A model generated the notes under the pieces. That model was given only the letters and a program-made list of their open reading frames with translations. It did no database searches and had not been told where the DNA came from. A stretch of 64,000 nt of DNA from assembly GCA_024362935.1 (NCBI GenBank), contig JANCRA010000014.1, positions 11,091,258 through 11,155,257 on the forward strand, written 5' to 3'. This stretch comes from Setophaga petechia (Eukaryota; Chordata; Aves; Passeriformes; Parulidae). The position numbers were made by a program, and so were the translations under genes. This document shows, one piece after another, positions 62,165-64,000 of this stretch (the first letter of the stretch is position 1; each line of letters begins with the position of its first letter).

Positions 62165-62280
62165 GGTACAGATCCAAAGGGCCTGAGGACACTCCGAAGA
62201 CAGCGGGAAGTTTGAGCCCCTTGTTTGGAATACACGTTATGAACCCTTTCTGGAGCATGTCTACAGGGTCTGTGCGCAAG
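62165..62280 (+). CDS. AKTIP: AKTIP exon 2: 5' UTR end and codons 1-14
   Basis: After the acceptor ending at 62164, the exon carries 74 bases of leader and then ATG at 62239-62241, coding MNPFWSMSTGSVRK up to the donor GTGTGT at 62281 (phase 0). This matches the AKTIP N-terminus MNPFWSMST-SVRK. The frame stays open upstream of the ATG within the exon, but this ATG is chosen because the family starts here. AKTIP (FTS) is a catalytically inactive E2-like protein that links Hook proteins and FHIP to dynein for early-endosome transport, and has been reported to bind AKT1 and act at telomeres. Confidence 0.95.
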
Positions 62281-63551
62281 GTGTGTAATGAATGCATGCC
62301 AGGAAGTGGTGTCATGCTTGGGAGGGGTGGCAGCAGTGCTGGGAAAAAACATCAGGTGATCTGCACGTGGTGTTTTATTGTGCTTTTATCCCGAGGGTTG
62401 TGATCACCTTCAGTAAAAGTGTAAACTAGCTTTGAGCTGTGTTAACTGGAATGTGCCTGTGCATAGAGTCTACTCCATAATTTGTTGACTTTTTATCTGA
62501 AACATCTTTAAGTAGGAAATGTGAAACAAATTAGTTCACATGGTGGAAACACTTTTTTCTTAAGACATTTTAGTGTGTTAAGTAGAGCTTAGTCATAGCA
62601 TGTGCAATGTACTTTCACAAAACTATGCCTCTATAGTGCTGTTGATTTTTGAGTTTGTAGCAGTAATAAAAGCATGAGAGTTCTAGGGTTAATCACTTCC
62701 CAGGTGTTCAGTACTAGGGCAAATTATGTAACATTGATTATGAGGTATTGTTACTAGTCCAGGTCTTGGGCCCTTCCAAGCACCACAACTTAAATCCTGC
62801 TTCAGTCACCACATGTAGCCTAAGCACAAGTCTGTAGCCTGCACATTGGTCCTGGCAATCTGTAGAATAATTTTGGGGTCTGTGAGTAGTACAGTGTTTG
62901 TTGGCAGTGGTTTGTTCTTTTCTTCCAAGAAAAGGCAGCAAAGGCATAGAAAGGTTCCTATAGTAAAGCTATTTAAACTTGGTGCAACTGCCAAGGGGTG
63001 ATTCTTTCACTGTAGGAGTGAGCTATAGGATCAGTTCCAAGTGGAATGTTGATGTCTTAAGCACAGGCAGGAAGTGAAATACATAAAACCTTGTTTTTTC
63101 ATCTCAGTTTTACTACACTACTTTAAAGAGTCTTTGAAGTCTGCAGTGTAAGGATGCTTGTCAGTAGAAATGATTTATCTTGATGCACTGTGTGCTAGAA
63201 ATAGATTGACTTGTAAGCTGATGTTATATACTGTCTGGTTTCAGGTTCTAAATAAATGTAAGCCTTCTTAAGCATTTGACCTAATCTGCAGATTTCCTAT
63301 CCAGCAGTGAATAAATGCTTTTGTACTTGTAGGTGGTGTTCAGTTGAACAAAAGTCTATATAAAAATAAAATGCAAAGGGACACCCCTCCATGCCCTTCA
63401 TCATGCAATAGATCACCAAAACCCAAGACATGTTTCATTGGCCTAACTTGTAATTACCATAATTTGATTTAAACCTGTGTTAAAATATGTTCATATGTTA
63501 AATGTGTTGAAATATGGTCTGTGATCTCATGGTTCTCCTTTGGTTTGACAG
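62281..63551 (+). other. AKTIP: AKTIP intron 2
   Basis: From GTGTGT at 62281 to CTTTGGTTTGACAG ending at 63551. The ends fit the exon phases exactly. No embedded element is recognised. Confidence 0.85.
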
Positions 63552-63757
63552 AGATCTGACACTGAAGAGAAAACACTGAGTGGAGAGCTTCGAACCAGTC
63601 CCCTGCGAGGATCTGCAAAGAAACAGTTGCCTTCCATCCCAAAGAATGCTGTGCCAATAACCAAGCCTGCTTCACCTGCCACCTCCTCCCAGTCCACCAA
63701 TGGAACACATGCTTCCTATGGGCCTTTTTATTTGGAGTACTCACTACTTGCAGAATT
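63552..63757 (+). CDS. AKTIP: AKTIP exon 3: codons 15-82 and part of 83
   Basis: The exon opens [16 protein letters not shown] directly after SVRK, continues [17 protein letters not shown], a Ser/Thr/Pro-rich linker, then [16 protein letters not shown] and SLLAE, and ends with TT of a split Phe codon before GTAGGT (63758). These blocks match vertebrate AKTIP closely; human AKTIP is about 292 residues, so roughly the first 28% is present. The first ~70 residues are a disordered, basic N-terminal tail. [11 protein letters not shown] begins the ubiquitin E2-variant (UEV) fold, whose remaining exons lie beyond the window. No frame damage is seen, in contrast to RPGRIP1L upstream. Confidence 0.97.
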
Positions 63758-64000
63758 GTAGGTTTTCAATTTTTTCATCTTTTTTAGGTCACTGGGCTTA
63801 TGCTTCAGTGGGGAAGAAACCCTGCAGGGGCCTGGTTCTTGCATGATGTCTGTTACGGTCCTTGAAGGCAGGAAAACATTGCAGAGTTCTTTTTCTAGAG
63901 CAGCAGCCTTGATCTCTTGAGACAGGAAGGGAGAAGAAAGATGAGATTTTAAGGGTTGCTTTTAGATGTAATTTTCTGAATTATTACATTTCTTAATCTT
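63758..64000 (+). other. AKTIP: AKTIP intron 3 (partial)
   Basis: Begins with the donor GTAGGT and runs off the window. Nothing else is recognised in it. Confidence 0.85.

Overview
The window is vertebrate nuclear DNA and most likely comes from a songbird (oscine passerine). The genes have introns with GT/AG junctions. The background is AT-rich and CpG-poor, with one sharp CpG island. The interspersed repeats are avian: CR1 LINE fragments, a solo class-II-type retroviral LTR, and a SINE with a tRNA-Ile-like head and a CR1-like tail. That SINE resembles the zebra-finch TguSINE1 type and is the main reason for choosing songbird. The species cannot be named from the sequence alone.

Two genes are recognisable, both on the + strand. 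Bases 1-15.5k hold the 3' end of RPGRIP1L, a ciliary transition-zone scaffold. This consists of more than 11 kb of a terminal intron, a penultimate exon at 11588-11705, the last exon at 15114-15227, and a short 3' UTR with polyadenylation signals near 15.5k. The penultimate exon appears broken by two one-base frameshifts and a nonsense codon. From about 57.3k to the end lies the 5' part of AKTIP (FTS, fused toes), the E2-variant subunit of the FTS-Hook-FHIP dynein adaptor. It has a CpG-island promoter with five CCAAT boxes, a non-coding first exon with a CGG tract, an ATG exon at 62165-62280 and a second coding exon at 63552-63757. The order RPGRIP1L then AKTIP on one strand matches the human 16q12.2 block (RBL2-AKTIP-RPGRIP1L-FTO-IRX), in which the spacer DNA is part of the IRX3/5/6 regulatory landscape.

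The roughly 42 kb between the genes (15.5-57.3k) has no convincing protein-coding gene. It holds several stretches that read like conserved non-coding elements. The best is at 45.6-46.65k and contains a PBX-MEIS composite site and repeated GATA sites; others lie near 16.4k, 32.2k and 41.2k. It also holds a SINE (26.35k), a solo LTR (53.13-53.76k), a rearranged CR1 3' end (56.44-57.09k) and possible CTCF sites.

Tandem repeats are prominent: a 94-bp exact duplication (1.7k), an 11-bp two-state minisatellite (5.16-5.58k), a 52-bp minisatellite with alternating variants (8.2-8.4k), and a CpG-rich ~27-bp minisatellite with a built-in near-palindrome (27.4-28.5k). The last accounts for the longest open frames in the intergenic region, which are not genes.
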